Shown: positions 1-8,805, numbered from the stretch's first letter. The stretch: DNA of 37,966 nt from Anaerolineales bacterium (GCA_027019065.1 JALUXH010000211.1:1-37966), one strand, 5' to 3'. The notes: a model not told the origin generated them from the letters alone. A program made the numbers and translations.

Positions 1-1
1 G

Positions 2-787
2 TCAGGGGGCGGTGGCGACGACATAAAGGATGGCACACATCAACGTGAGCAACACCAACAGCGCCAGAACGCCCAGAATAGCCCACTGGCGGGGGGTAAA
101 GTTGAAATACCGCTCGGCCTGCTTGACGGCTTTGGGCGGTGCAGCGGCTTTGCGGCTGCGGCGCTTTTTGGAGGAGGCGGCGGCCTGCGGCTTGGGGCGG
201 AAAGCATCGGTCAGGTTCAGCAAATCGGTCGGGGTCAGTGCCGCATCGGCCTGGGTCAGTTTGAGCGCGTGGCGCTTCAGGCCGTCCAGCAGCAACGGCG
301 TAACCTCCGGGCGCACGGCGTCGATATCGGCGCCGGGGTTGGCAAACACCATCAACGGCGTGACTTTAACCGAGAGCCCGGCCTGCTTTTCCAAAAAAGC
401 CGCCACGGCACCGCTCAAATCTTTGGCAACCTGCACCTCATTAGGCTTGCCCGGGCGGTAGCGGCGGTTGCTGCCCTGCATCACTTCCCACTGGCCTTCC
501 CGAATGCGGAAAAACCCCGCCTTCGGCCAGACATACAGCAAAAACACCCCTGCCGGGCCAAGCACCACCGGCGGCAGAGGCGTTTCTTCGCCCGGCAAAC
601 GGAACCCCCGCACCACCGTAAAACGATTATCCAGCACCCCGGCCAGCACCTGCAACACCCGGTCTTCAGCCTGGTGGCGCTGATACCACTTCCAGCCGTG
701 TTTCACCATGGCTTGCAGACGAGTGGCCCAATCCGTTGCTTTTTGCCCCCGTTTGGGCTTGAGCGGCGAAAGGTCTATGAGTTTCAT
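2..787 (-). CDS. NERD-like domain protein with C-terminal transmembrane segment
   Basis: Part of ORF 2..1246; start chosen at MKLIDLSPLKPKRG (cat at 785-787) preceded on the minus strand by GAGGAGATGCC. Motif-like stretch VVLGPAGVFLLYVWPKAGFF plus VTPLMVFANP resembles NERD; C-terminal hydrophobic helix. Confidence 0.6.
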   Translation of the reverse strand: MKLIDLSPLKPKRGQKATDWATRLQAMVKHGWKWYQRHQAEDRVLQVLAGVLDNRFTVVRGFRLPGEETPLPPVVLGPAGVFLLYVWPKAGFFRIREGQWEVMQGSNRRYRPGKPNEVQVAKDLSGAVAAFLEKQAGLSVKVTPLMVFANPGADIDAVRPEVTPLLLDGLKRHALKLTQADAALTPTDLLNLTDAFRPKPQAAASSKKRRSRKAAAPPKAVKQAERYFNFTPRQWAILGVLALLVLLTLMCAILYVVATAP

Positions 788-827
788 GGCATCTCCTCGC
801 GAGAAAGAGCCTTCAGGCGCTGCCCGT

Positions 828-836
828 ATTATAGCA
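828..836 (-). promoter_or_regulatory. Extended -10 (minus strand TGCTATAAT) for the NERD-like gene
   Basis: Plus strand attatagca at 828-836, about 40 nt upstream of the chosen start. Confidence 0.5.
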
Positions 837-1022
837 GAAGAGGCGCCCCGCTGCACTTTTGGGTACAATAGGGGGGCGCTAAAATGCTTCAGGGCGGGGC
901 GGCGTCCCGCCTTACCATTGCCTGCTCGTAACTGTTCAGCCCCGGCCAGGGGAAACCGCAGATGACGCAGATTCCCCAGAAAATCATCCACAGATTCGCA
1001 CCGATTGCAACCCCAGAAAGCA

Positions 1023-1167
1023 CCGGTGATTACCCAGATCTCTCCCCACCCCCGCCGGGGCCTCCCCCTCCCCTCCCTTACAAAGGGAGGGGAGGGGGAA
1101 AAGCCGCCGCAGGCGGCTTGGGGGAGGGGTGAGATCACCCTTCTTCCGAGTTTTGGGTAATCACCAG
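1023..1167. mobile_element. MITE-like element, type A copy 1
   Basis: Ends GGTGATTACCC / GGGTAATCACC; flanked by direct repeat AGAAAGCA(C) at 1015-1023 and 1168-1176; central hairpin 1064-1098; no coding capacity; near-identical inverted copy at 7034-7177. Confidence 0.85.
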
Positions 1168-1333
1168 AGAAAGCACAGCAGCGTCGCAGAAAACACAGAA
1201 GTTCACTTTGCGTCTTTGCCTTTGCGCTTGGCGTTACGCGGCGCAACTTTCGGGTCTCCTCTGCGCCTTGTCGTTTTCATCGCAGGCGGGCTGAGCAGTT
1301 ACGCCTGCTCCTTTTCCCAACCAGGAGGCCGAC

Positions 1334-1786
1334 ATGCGCGTTTTGCTTCAGCGAGTCAAGTGGGGACGCGTGCTCATCGGCGGGCACCCCATCGCCGAAA
1401 TCGGGGCGGGGGTCGTGTTGCTGGTGGGCATCGCCCACACCGATACCGAAGAAGAAGCCCGCTACCTCGCCCACAAAATCGCCCACCTGCGCATCTTTGA
1501 AGACGAGAACAGCCAATTCAACCTTTCGCTGCTGGAAACCGGCGGTGAAGCCCTCGTGGTTTCCCAATTCACGCTTTACGCCGATACCCGCAAAGGCCGC
1601 CGCCCGGCTTTTGTTGCCGCCGCGCGGCCGGAGCACGCCCGCCCACTTGTAGAACGCTTCGCCGCATTGCTGCAGGCCGAAGGGGTGCCGGTCCAGAGCG
1701 GCAAATTCGGCGCCCACATGCACGTGGAACTCTGCAACCACGGCCCTGTAACCCTGTGGCTGGAACGGGAGCACGCCGGTGCCTGA
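1334..1786 (+). CDS. dtd: D-aminoacyl-tRNA deacylase
   Basis: MRVLLQRVKWGRV, SQFTLYADTRKGRRPAF and NHGPVT motifs; RBS AGGAGG upstream. Confidence 0.95.
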   Translation: MRVLLQRVKWGRVLIGGHPIAEIGAGVVLLVGIAHTDTEEEARYLAHKIAHLRIFEDENSQFNLSLLETGGEALVVSQFTLYADTRKGRRPAFVAAARPEHARPLVERFAALLQAEGVPVQSGKFGAHMHVELCNHGPVTLWLEREHAGA

Positions 1787-1875
1787 ACCTCCGCCTTCGC
1801 TGCAAAGCCCCCTTTCCAACCCCCGCCGCCTGTGGTACAACAACACCACGCAACCGACACCATCGGGAGGCAGCC

Positions 1876-3489
1876 ATGAAACTGGTCACCATAGAAGAAA
1901 TGCGCGCCATTGAGCAGCAAGCCAACGCCCGCGGCCTATCGTATGCTCAAATGATGGAGGCCGCCGGTCAGGGGCTGGCGCGCATCATCGCCGACGGCTA
2001 CGCGCAGCTGGCCGAACACACCGTCTTGGGGCTGGTGGGCGGCGGCAACAACGGCGGCGATACGCTGGTCGCTCTGGCCGAACTGCAGCGCATGGGCTGG
2101 CAGGTGGCCGCCTACCTCGCCCGCCCCCGCCCCAACGACCCGCTGGTCGCGCGCGTCGCCCGCGGCGGCGGCTGGGTTCTGGAAGCCGCAGACGACCCGC
2201 AGCAGGAAACCCTCCGCCGGGTCATCGCCGACCATGCGCTGCTGCTCGACGGCCTGCTGGGCACCGGCGCCCGCCTGCCGCTGCAGAAAGACATCGCCCG
2301 CATTCTGGCAGCCGCAAAAGAAGCCGTGGCCGGGCGCGGCAACATCGTGGTCGCCGTAGACATTCCTTCAGGCACCGACGGCAACACCGGCGAAGCGGCC
2401 GAAGAAACCCTGCCCGCCAGCCTGACCGTCACCATGGCGGCAGCCAAAGTCGGCATGGCGCAAATGCCCGCGCTGGGGCTGGCAGGTCAGGTGGTTGCCG
2501 TAGACATCGGGCTGCCGGCCGACCTGCCCGCGTGGGAAGCCGTGCATCGCTACTGGGCCGATACCGACATGGTGCGAGCCCTGCTGCCGCCGCGCCCGGC
2601 CGAAGCCCGCAAAGGCCTTTTCGGGCATGCGCTGCTTGCCGCGGGGTCGGTCAACTTTGCCGGGGCGCCGCTGCTGGCCGGGGAAGCCGCCTTCCGCATC
2701 GGGGCCGGGCAGGTTACCCTGGCCGTGCCCACGCCCCTGCACCCCGCGCTGGCGGGGGCTTTCCCGGAAGCGGCGTGGCTGCTGCTGCCCCACGAAATGG
2801 GCGTTGTGGCCGAAGATGCCGCCGAAGTGCTGCAAAAAGCCCTCCCCGAAGCCACGGCCTTGCTGCTCGGCCCCGGGCTGGGGCAAGAACAGGCCACCGC
2901 CGATTTCCTGGCGCGCCTGCTGGGCGCCAGGCGGCAAGGGCGCGGGGCGCTGGGCTTTGTGCCCGCGGAAAACAGCCCCAACAAGCCCGCGGCGAGCCTG
3001 CCGCCGCTGGTTGTAGAAGCCGACGCCCTGAAATTGCTGGCGCGCCTGCCTCAATGGCACCGTCACCTGCCTGCCCCCGCCGTGCTGCTGCCCCGTCCGG
3101 AAGAAATGACCGCCCTCACGGGAAACCCCTCCGCCGCCGAACAGGCCAACCGGCTGGCCGCAGCCGAAAAGTATGCCCGGGAATGGGGGCACGTGCTCGT
3201 GCTGAAAGGCGCGGGCACCGTCGTCGCCGGGCCTGACGGCCGCACCGCCGTCATCCCCGTAGCAACACCGGTCCTGGCGCGCGCCGGCAGCGGCGACGTG
3301 CTGGCCGGTGCAGTTGCGGGCTTGCTGGCCCAGGGGCTCCCGCCGTGGGAAGCCGCCGTCGCAGGAGCCTGGCTGCACGCCCAGGCAGGCCTGTTCGCCT
3401 GGGAAAACCTGGGCACCACCGCCAGCGTACTGGCGCGCGAAGTCGCCCGCGCCTTGCCGCAGGTCTTCAACGCGCTCGGCTACGGATAG
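1876..3489 (+). CDS. nnr: Bifunctional NAD(P)H-hydrate epimerase / ADP(ATP)-dependent NAD(P)H-hydrate dehydratase
   Basis: N-terminal YjeF_N-like GGGNNGGDTLV; C-terminal LGPGLGQ, VLKGAGTVVAGPDG, AGSGDVLAG. Start at ATG 1876 after GGAGG. Confidence 0.93.
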   Translation: MKLVTIEEMRAIEQQANARGLSYAQMMEAAGQGLARIIADGYAQLAEHTVLGLVGGGNNGGDTLVALAELQRMGWQVAAYLARPRPNDPLVARVARGGGWVLEAADDPQQETLRRVIADHALLLDGLLGTGARLPLQKDIARILAAAKEAVAGRGNIVVAVDIPSGTDGNTGEAAEETLPASLTVTMAAAKVGMAQMPALGLAGQVVAVDIGLPADLPAWEAVHRYWADTDMVRALLPPRPAEARKGLFGHALLAAGSVNFAGAPLLAGEAAFRIGAGQVTLAVPTPLHPALAGAFPEAAWLLLPHEMGVVAEDAAEVLQKALPEATALLLGPGLGQEQATADFLARLLGARRQGRGALGFVPAENSPNKPAASLPPLVVEADALKLLARLPQWHRHLPAPAVLLPRPEEMTALTGNPSAAEQANRLAAAEKYAREWGHVLVLKGAGTVVAGPDGRTAVIPVATPVLARAGSGDVLAGAVAGLLAQGLPPWEAAVAGAWLHAQAGLFAWENLGTTASVLAREVARALPQVFNALGYG

Positions 3490-3492
3490 CCG

Positions 3493-4356
3493 TCACGCCC
3501 ACCGGATCGTTACCCCCAGCAAGCCGGGGCCGAAATGCACCGCCAGGGCGGGGCCGAAGTCCACCACCAGGGGCTCGCCGTCAAAGCCGAGGGCAGCGGC
3601 GGCTTCCGGCGCCCAGGCACGCGCTTTATCGCCGATGCCGCCATGCACCACCGCCATCCGCCTGACGGCGGCTTCCCCTTTGGCCGCCTGCGCCAATGCC
3701 AGCACCCGCTTCAGCGCGCCGCGGTAAGTGCGCTCGGTGGCCACGGCTTTGGGCACACCCTCCAGCAGGCCCACCACGGGCTTGACCTGCACCGCGGCCT
3801 GGGCTGCCGCCTCGGCGCCCTGCGTGCGGCCGGAAGCCGTCAGGTGCTCCACCTCGGTAACGGTGAAAAAGAGGCAGGAATGCGCTTTGACGGCTTCAAT
3901 GGCTGCCAGGGCTTCATCCACACCGCCTCCGGCGCGCACGGCTTCTGCGGCCTCAATGAGCATAAAGCCCATTTGCATGGAAGTCGTGGCGCTATCCACT
4001 ACATGCACCCGCACGCGGTCGGCGACCATTTGGGCAGCAAGTTCCGCCGACTGGCAGGTGCCGGAGGCTTTCGCGGTCACGTGTACCGAAATCACGTCGG
4101 TATAGCCCTCATCGGCAAGGCGGGCATACACGCGGCGGAAATCTTCCGGCGAAGGCTGCGAGGTGGTCGGCATGTGGCCGGTTTCCTGCCGGAATGTTTG
4201 CAGGCGGCGGTAGAATTCGGCCGGGGCGATCTCTTCGTAATCTTTCAGCGAGGTCTCCCCGAACATGACATACACCGGCACCACGGTCACGCCATAAGCA
4301 GCAGCCATTTCCGGCGGCATGTTCACGGTGGTATCGGTTACAAAAGCAACGGTCAT
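3493..4356 (-). CDS. DegV family (fatty-acid-binding) protein
   Basis: MTVAFVTDTTVNMPPEMAAAYGVTVVPVYV, HVTAKASGTCQSA, VVDSATTSMQMGFM. Start at 4356 with GGAGAAAAAG RBS. Confidence 0.9.
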   Translation of the reverse strand: MTVAFVTDTTVNMPPEMAAAYGVTVVPVYVMFGETSLKDYEEIAPAEFYRRLQTFRQETGHMPTTSQPSPEDFRRVYARLADEGYTDVISVHVTAKASGTCQSAELAAQMVADRVRVHVVDSATTSMQMGFMLIEAAEAVRAGGGVDEALAAIEAVKAHSCLFFTVTEVEHLTASGRTQGAEAAAQAAVQVKPVVGLLEGVPKAVATERTYRGALKRVLALAQAAKGEAAVRRMAVVHGGIGDKARAWAPEAAAALGFDGEPLVVDFGPALAVHFGPGLLGVTIRWA

Positions 4357-4377
4357 CTTTTTCTCCTTCCGGAAGGG

Positions 4378-4418
4378 TGTGAAAACGAAAACACCGCATC
4401 CCGTCAAGAGATGCGGTG
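4378..4418 (-). terminator. Rho-independent terminator-like hairpin
   Basis: On the minus strand CACCGCATC-loop-GATGCGGTG followed by TTTTCGTTTTC, downstream of the methyltransferase gene. Confidence 0.75.
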
Positions 4419-4451
4419 CTCTGCGCTTCGGGAAGCCGCGGCTGCAGGCCG

Positions 4452-5345
4452 TTATTTTGTGGCCACGATATCGGCCATGCCGTGTGCGGTGATGATTTCC
4501 ACCTCGGCTTCGGGGGGCAACAGCGCAGCAATTTGCTGCGGCCGCAGGAAATGAGAGCGCATCAGCAAGATTTTCTCGCCCGCGGCCAGCGCCTTGATCA
4601 GCGGCAGGTTAAGGTCGGGTTCTTCAATCACCAGCCGCCCGCCCGGCGCCAGCACGCGCCAGAGTTCCTGCACGGCTGCCGCCTGCCTGAAGACATGATG
4701 CAGGGCATCCACCATCACCACGCGATTGAAAACGCCGTCGGGGAAGGGCAACTGCTCGGCAAGCGCAGCGGCAGCCTGCACGCCGGGTTTTGCCCGCGCG
4801 TAGCGCAACATCCCCACCGAAAGGTCGGCAACCACAACCTGCCGCGCCGGTTTCAGGAACTGCGCCACGCGCCCTGTGCCGCCGCCGACATCCAGAACAC
4901 GATGTTCCGGCGCAAGGTGCAGCACGTGCAGCAGTCGATGCGGGTCCTGGGGGTGAATCAGGCGTTCATACCAGGGAGCAATCAGGTCAAAATGAAAATC
5001 TGCGCCGTAGTGCGCTGCCCGCCAGCGCCAAAGCAGTGCGCCTCCCCAGGCGGCAACGAGATCCGCCAGCAGGGTTCCCCACCAGAGGCCCGGCTGCCCC
5101 AACCAGGCCGCGCGGAGCGCCAGTTGCCCGCCCCCCAGCACCAACGCCGCGGGCAGCACCGCGCCGCGCCCCAGCCGCCCGCTGCCCAGATAGCCTGCGC
5201 CGAAATACAGCGCCCCCTGCCCCAGCAAAGCCAGCCCTGCAGCCCGCGGCGCCGCCTGCCCCCACCACGCGGGCAGAGGCAGCAGGGCCAGCAAAAACCA
5301 AAAAGCCGTCAAGCGCCAAGAGGGAGGCCGCACGGCTACCCCCAC
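4452..5345 (-). CDS. Membrane-anchored class I SAM-dependent methyltransferase
   Basis: N-terminal hydrophobic segments then VLDVGGGTGRVAQFL, VVADLSVGMLRYA, MVDALHHV, VLAPGGRLVIEEP. Confidence 0.85.
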   Translation of the reverse strand: MGVAVRPPSWRLTAFWFLLALLPLPAWWGQAAPRAAGLALLGQGALYFGAGYLGSGRLGRGAVLPAALVLGGGQLALRAAWLGQPGLWWGTLLADLVAAWGGALLWRWRAAHYGADFHFDLIAPWYERLIHPQDPHRLLHVLHLAPEHRVLDVGGGTGRVAQFLKPARQVVVADLSVGMLRYARAKPGVQAAAALAEQLPFPDGVFNRVVMVDALHHVFRQAAAVQELWRVLAPGGRLVIEEPDLNLPLIKALAAGEKILLMRSHFLRPQQIAALLPPEAEVEIITAHGMADIVATK

Positions 5346-5905
5346 GGCAGCGACTGCGCCGCAAGTTTGCGGTGGACTTCCCGCGCCAGCAAGGTATCAT
5401 CCAGGGCGCGATGGCTGTTAGGGATGGGAATGCGAAGTTCCCGCCCCACCTGCTCTAACCGCCAGCGGCGCAGGCTGCCGTCGGGGCGGCGTTGCCCTTT
5501 GAATTCGGAATAGAGCATCAGCAGATCGCCGTATTCCGCCCCCGGCACATCAAACGCCATCTCATAGCGGGCAGCCGTTTGCCGCATCACCCGAACATCG
5601 TAGTCGGCGTTGTAAATCAGCACCAGGCGCCCGGCCATGGCCGCCTGAATTTGCGGCCAGGCTTCCGGCCAGGATGGCGCGTTTTGCAGCATCGCGGTGG
5701 TCAGGCCGTGCACGCGGGAAGCATCGGCAGGCACCTCGCCCTGGGGGCGAATCAGCGTGTTGACCAATGGGCGTCCGTCGGCATCCACAATCGCGATTTC
5801 AACAACCTCGGCGTCCCCGCCCAGCCCTGTGGTTTCGGTATCCAGATAGACCGGCTGCCGCTGCAACCATGCTTTGGCCTGCCGGATGGCATCCCAACGG
5901 CTCAT
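5336..5905 (-). CDS. 3'-5' exonuclease, DnaQ-like (DEDDh)
   Basis: YLDTETTGLGGDAEVVEIAIVD, VHGLT, YNADYDVRVM, HRALDDTLLA. Confidence 0.88.
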   Translation of the reverse strand: MSRWDAIRQAKAWLQRQPVYLDTETTGLGGDAEVVEIAIVDADGRPLVNTLIRPQGEVPADASRVHGLTTAMLQNAPSWPEAWPQIQAAMAGRLVLIYNADYDVRVMRQTAARYEMAFDVPGAEYGDLLMLYSEFKGQRRPDGSLRRWRLEQVGRELRIPIPNSHRALDDTLLAREVHRKLAAQSLPWG

Positions 5906-6870
5906 GCGTCTTCCTCCGGAGCATTCTGCAAAATAGCCTCAATGCGTTCCAGCACCTCGTCGTTCAATTTGCCCAGGGCATCCGCAGCGCCCAGGTTTTC
6001 TTCCAATTGCGCCATACGGGTAGCGCCGGTAATCACGCTGGAAACCTCTTTTCGCCGCAGCAGCCAGGCAATGGCAAGTTGTGCGGTGGTCATATCCAGT
6101 TCAGAAGCCAGCGCCGAGAGTTGCCGCACCTTCGCCACGACTTCGGGCGTAATGCGGTCGCGCAGCCAGCCCATGTTTTCCAGCGAGGCCCGGCTGCCTT
6201 CGGGAATGCCATCGTTATATTTGCCGGTCAAAATGCCGGAATAAAGCGGGCTCCAGGTGGTCAGGCCGATGCCAAACCGCCGGGTCACAGGGGCCAGTTC
6301 CAGTTCCACCCGGCGGCGGTGCAGCATGTTGTACTGCGGCTGTTCCACCACCGGCGGGATGAGGTGATGCTGCCGGGCGATGCCCACGGCTTCCACAATT
6401 TGCGCCGCCGTCCATTCCGAAGTGCCCCAGTAGAGGATCTTTCCCTGCCGGATGAACACATTCATCGTATAGACCACTTCCTCCACCGGCGTATCGGGGT
6501 CAAAGCGATGGCAATAGTAAATATCCAGGTAATCCGTCTGCAAACGGCGCAGGGAAGCATGGAGCGACTCGGACATATGTTTGCGGGAAAGGCCGCGTCC
6601 GTTGGGGCCGGGCATGGTTTGCCAGAAAACTTTGCTGGAAAGCACCAGCGCTTCACGCGGCAGCCCCTGAATGGCCTTCCCCAGGATGATTTCAGCCTGG
6701 CCGCGAGCATAAACATCGGCATTATCAAAGAAGTTGATGCCGTGGTCGTAAGCCGCATGCACAAGGTCGGTGGCTTCCTGCTGAGAAAGCTGGTTGCCGA
6801 AAGTCACCCAGGCGCCATAAGAAATTTCGCTTACTTTAATGCCTGCTTGTCCCAAGCGTCGGTAGTGCAT
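5902..6870 (-). CDS. Aldo/keto reductase
   Basis: RRLGQAGIKVSEISYGAW, NFFDNADVYARGQAE, DYLDIYYCHRFDPDTP, WSPLYSGILTGKY. RBS AGGAGGTAAACC. Confidence 0.92.
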   Translation of the reverse strand: MHYRRLGQAGIKVSEISYGAWVTFGNQLSQQEATDLVHAAYDHGINFFDNADVYARGQAEIILGKAIQGLPREALVLSSKVFWQTMPGPNGRGLSRKHMSESLHASLRRLQTDYLDIYYCHRFDPDTPVEEVVYTMNVFIRQGKILYWGTSEWTAAQIVEAVGIARQHHLIPPVVEQPQYNMLHRRRVELELAPVTRRFGIGLTTWSPLYSGILTGKYNDGIPEGSRASLENMGWLRDRITPEVVAKVRQLSALASELDMTTAQLAIAWLLRRKEVSSVITGATRMAQLEENLGAADALGKLNDEVLERIEAILQNAPEEDA

Positions 6871-7033
6871 GGTTTACCTCCTGAAAAACGAAAGGGTTGC
6901 GATGGCCGTTCAGCACCCAAATCTGCTGTTCAATGGTCACAGGGTGTGTGGAGAAAATTATACCAGCCCCGTCAAGGGCAGGACACATCAATCGGACCGC
7001 CCGCCCGCCAACATTGGCGTGCCCCCATTTTTG

Positions 7034-7177
7034 CTGGTGATTACCCAAAACTCGGAAGAAGGGTGATCTCACCCCTCCCCCAAGCCGCCTGCGGCGGCTT
7101 TCCCCCTCCCCTCCCTTACAAAGGGAGGGGAGGGGGAGGCCCCGGCGGGGGTGGGGAGAGATCTGGGTAATCACCAG
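7034..7177. mobile_element. MITE-like element, type A copy 2 (inverted relative to copy 1)
   Basis: Perfect 13+ bp ends CTGGTGATTACCC / GGGTAATCACCAG; direct repeat ATTTTTG at 7027-7033 and 7178-7184; central hairpin 7102-7136. Confidence 0.88.
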
Positions 7178-7187
7178 ATTTTTGGGC

Positions 7188-7216
7188 TTGCGTTCCAGGA
7201 TATCTTGTGCTAAAGT
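7188..7216 (+). promoter_or_regulatory. Sigma70-like promoter
   Basis: TTGCGT (7188-7193), 17-nt spacer, TAAAGT (7211-7216), about 200 nt upstream of the 7416 start. Confidence 0.5.
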
Positions 7217-7327
7217 GTAACTGACAGGTCTTGCGGGGTGCGCGCCTTGTGCACCAGCAGGGAGCAAGCGCAGCCCGCCGAGCCATTGCCTCCACGGCGC
7301 AAGCGCCGGCGCCGCGGGGAAAGTGTT

Positions 7328-7362
7328 TATCGTGGCAGGCCACCGGCCAGCGCCTGCCGATA
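7328..7362 (+). other. Stable hairpin in long 5' leader
   Basis: TATCGTGGCAGG ... CCTGCCGATA with inner GGCC-ACC-GGCC. Confidence 0.45.
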
Positions 7363-7415
7363 GCCGTACGCTCACCGCCGCATGCTGTAACGCTTGTCTG
7401 CGAGGGGAGGTTCCA

Positions 7416-7718
7416 ATGGATAACGAATGGGAACAGATGGCAGAAGACATCCGCCGTTCGGTTGAGGCCGTTGCGCGCGCCCATGCCCGCGCCGAAGCCT
7501 TGCAAGAAGCCCCCACCCATCACAACCTGCTGGCGTACCAAAAAGAACTCCAGGCTCTCATCAAAGAGCTGAAAGCACTGGACTATCTCGTGCACCACGA
7601 AATAGAGGCAACGGTGGAAGACATCGGCGACGTGCTCAATCGGGCGCTGGTAGGGCGAAAAGCACCATACCGCCACAGCCCCGAAATTCATTCCTCTGAG
7701 GATAAGAAAGCCCCATGA
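7416..7718 (+). CDS. Small, mostly helical hypothetical protein
   Basis: 100 codons, RBS GAGGGGAGG; helix-rich composition; overlaps next gene by ATGA. Confidence 0.8.
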   Translation: MDNEWEQMAEDIRRSVEAVARAHARAEALQEAPTHHNLLAYQKELQALIKELKALDYLVHHEIEATVEDIGDVLNRALVGRKAPYRHSPEIHSSEDKKAP

Positions 7719-8104
7719 CGCGCACCCCCTTTGAAATCTTCATTGTGGAAGACGACAATGACACTGCCGACATGCTGGCCGAAATGGTGCAGCTGAGCGG
7801 CTATCGGGTTCGGTTATATCATGGCGCGCAAACCGTGCTGGCGGCTTTGCGGCAACATGCCCCGCCTTCTGCCATGATTCTGGATATCATGATGCCGGAC
7901 ATTTCCGGCCTGGATGTGCTGCGGGAAATCCGCGGCGACGCCCGCCTGCGCGACCTGCCGGTCATTTTGCTTTCGGCCAAAAGCACACCGTTAGAAATAG
8001 AAGAAGGCCTCAAAGCGGGCGCCAACCTTTACCTCACCAAACCCGTGCGGTTTGACGAAATTCGGCGCGCGCTGGAAGAAGTGCTGGCAAACAACACGGC
8101 CTGA
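7715..8104 (+). CDS. Stand-alone response regulator receiver
   Basis: VEDDND, MILDIMMPDISG, LLSAKS, LTKPV. Confidence 0.93.
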   Translation: MTRTPFEIFIVEDDNDTADMLAEMVQLSGYRVRLYHGAQTVLAALRQHAPPSAMILDIMMPDISGLDVLREIRGDARLRDLPVILLSAKSTPLEIEEGLKAGANLYLTKPVRFDEIRRALEEVLANNTA

Positions 8105-8123
8105 CGCCCTGCGAGGTTGCCTT

Positions 8124-8726
8124 ATGAGTGTGATTCGCGCTTTCATTGCCATTGATTTACCCGCCGAAATCCGCCAGCACCTTTCCCGCGTATCTCACAA
8201 ACTGCAGCAACAGCTTCAGCCCTACCCGGTGCGGTGGGTGCCGCCGCAAAACATTCACCTGACGTTGAAGTTTTTGGGCGACGTTTCGGAACACAACCTG
8301 CAGGTGCTGACACGTTTACTGGCCGGGGAAGTCGCGAGTCACCGCCCCTTTGAATTTGGCGTGGGCACGTTAGGCGCTTTCCCCGACTTGCGCCGCCCGC
8401 GGGTGATCTGGGTGGGGATAGAAGCCCCCGATGAACTTCACGCCCTGCAGCGGGGCATAGACCACGCCATGGCCAAACTGGGCTACGCCGGGGAACGCCG
8501 TCCCTTCCAGCCCCACCTGACCCTGGGACGGATTTCCCGCAATGCCACCGGCGCAGAAGTCCGCGATATCAGTCACGTGCTGCAAAAAACCACAGTGGGC
8601 TTTCTGGGCAGCACTCGCGTGACCGAAGTCCACCTTTACCGCAGCGACCTGCACCCTCGCGGCGCAGTCTATACTCGCCTCTTTAGCACGCGGCTCAACC
8701 CGGAAGCCCCCCCGGCCGTTGTCTGA
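8124..8726 (+). CDS. thpR: RNA 2',3'-cyclic phosphodiesterase
   Basis: IRAFIAIDLP; two HxT motifs HLTLKFLG and HLTLGRIS. Confidence 0.93.
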   Translation: MSVIRAFIAIDLPAEIRQHLSRVSHKLQQQLQPYPVRWVPPQNIHLTLKFLGDVSEHNLQVLTRLLAGEVASHRPFEFGVGTLGAFPDLRRPRVIWVGIEAPDELHALQRGIDHAMAKLGYAGERRPFQPHLTLGRISRNATGAEVRDISHVLQKTTVGFLGSTRVTEVHLYRSDLHPRGAVYTRLFSTRLNPEAPPAVV

Positions 8727-8805
8727 TTTCCTTCCGGAAGTCAAAAACGTGGCTTTCTTCTCTCCGTCATATTGGCTATACGAAACCCCGCAACAAGGAG
8801 GACGC

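Noticed and set aside
788-1246. N-terminal extension of the 2..1246 ORF through the MITE
   Set aside because: The extension translates repeat DNA (PLPQAACGGFSPSPPFVREGRG); a good RBS and start exist at 787.
2368-3378. 336-aa minus-strand ORF
   Set aside because: Antisense shadow of nnr, typical of high-GC coding DNA.
5767-7170. 467-aa plus-strand ORF
   Set aside because: Runs antisense to the aldo/keto reductase and through the MITE; no domain-like content.
1023-7177. Composite transposon bounded by the type A copies
   Set aside because: The interior is housekeeping genes without a transposase, and each copy has its own target duplication.
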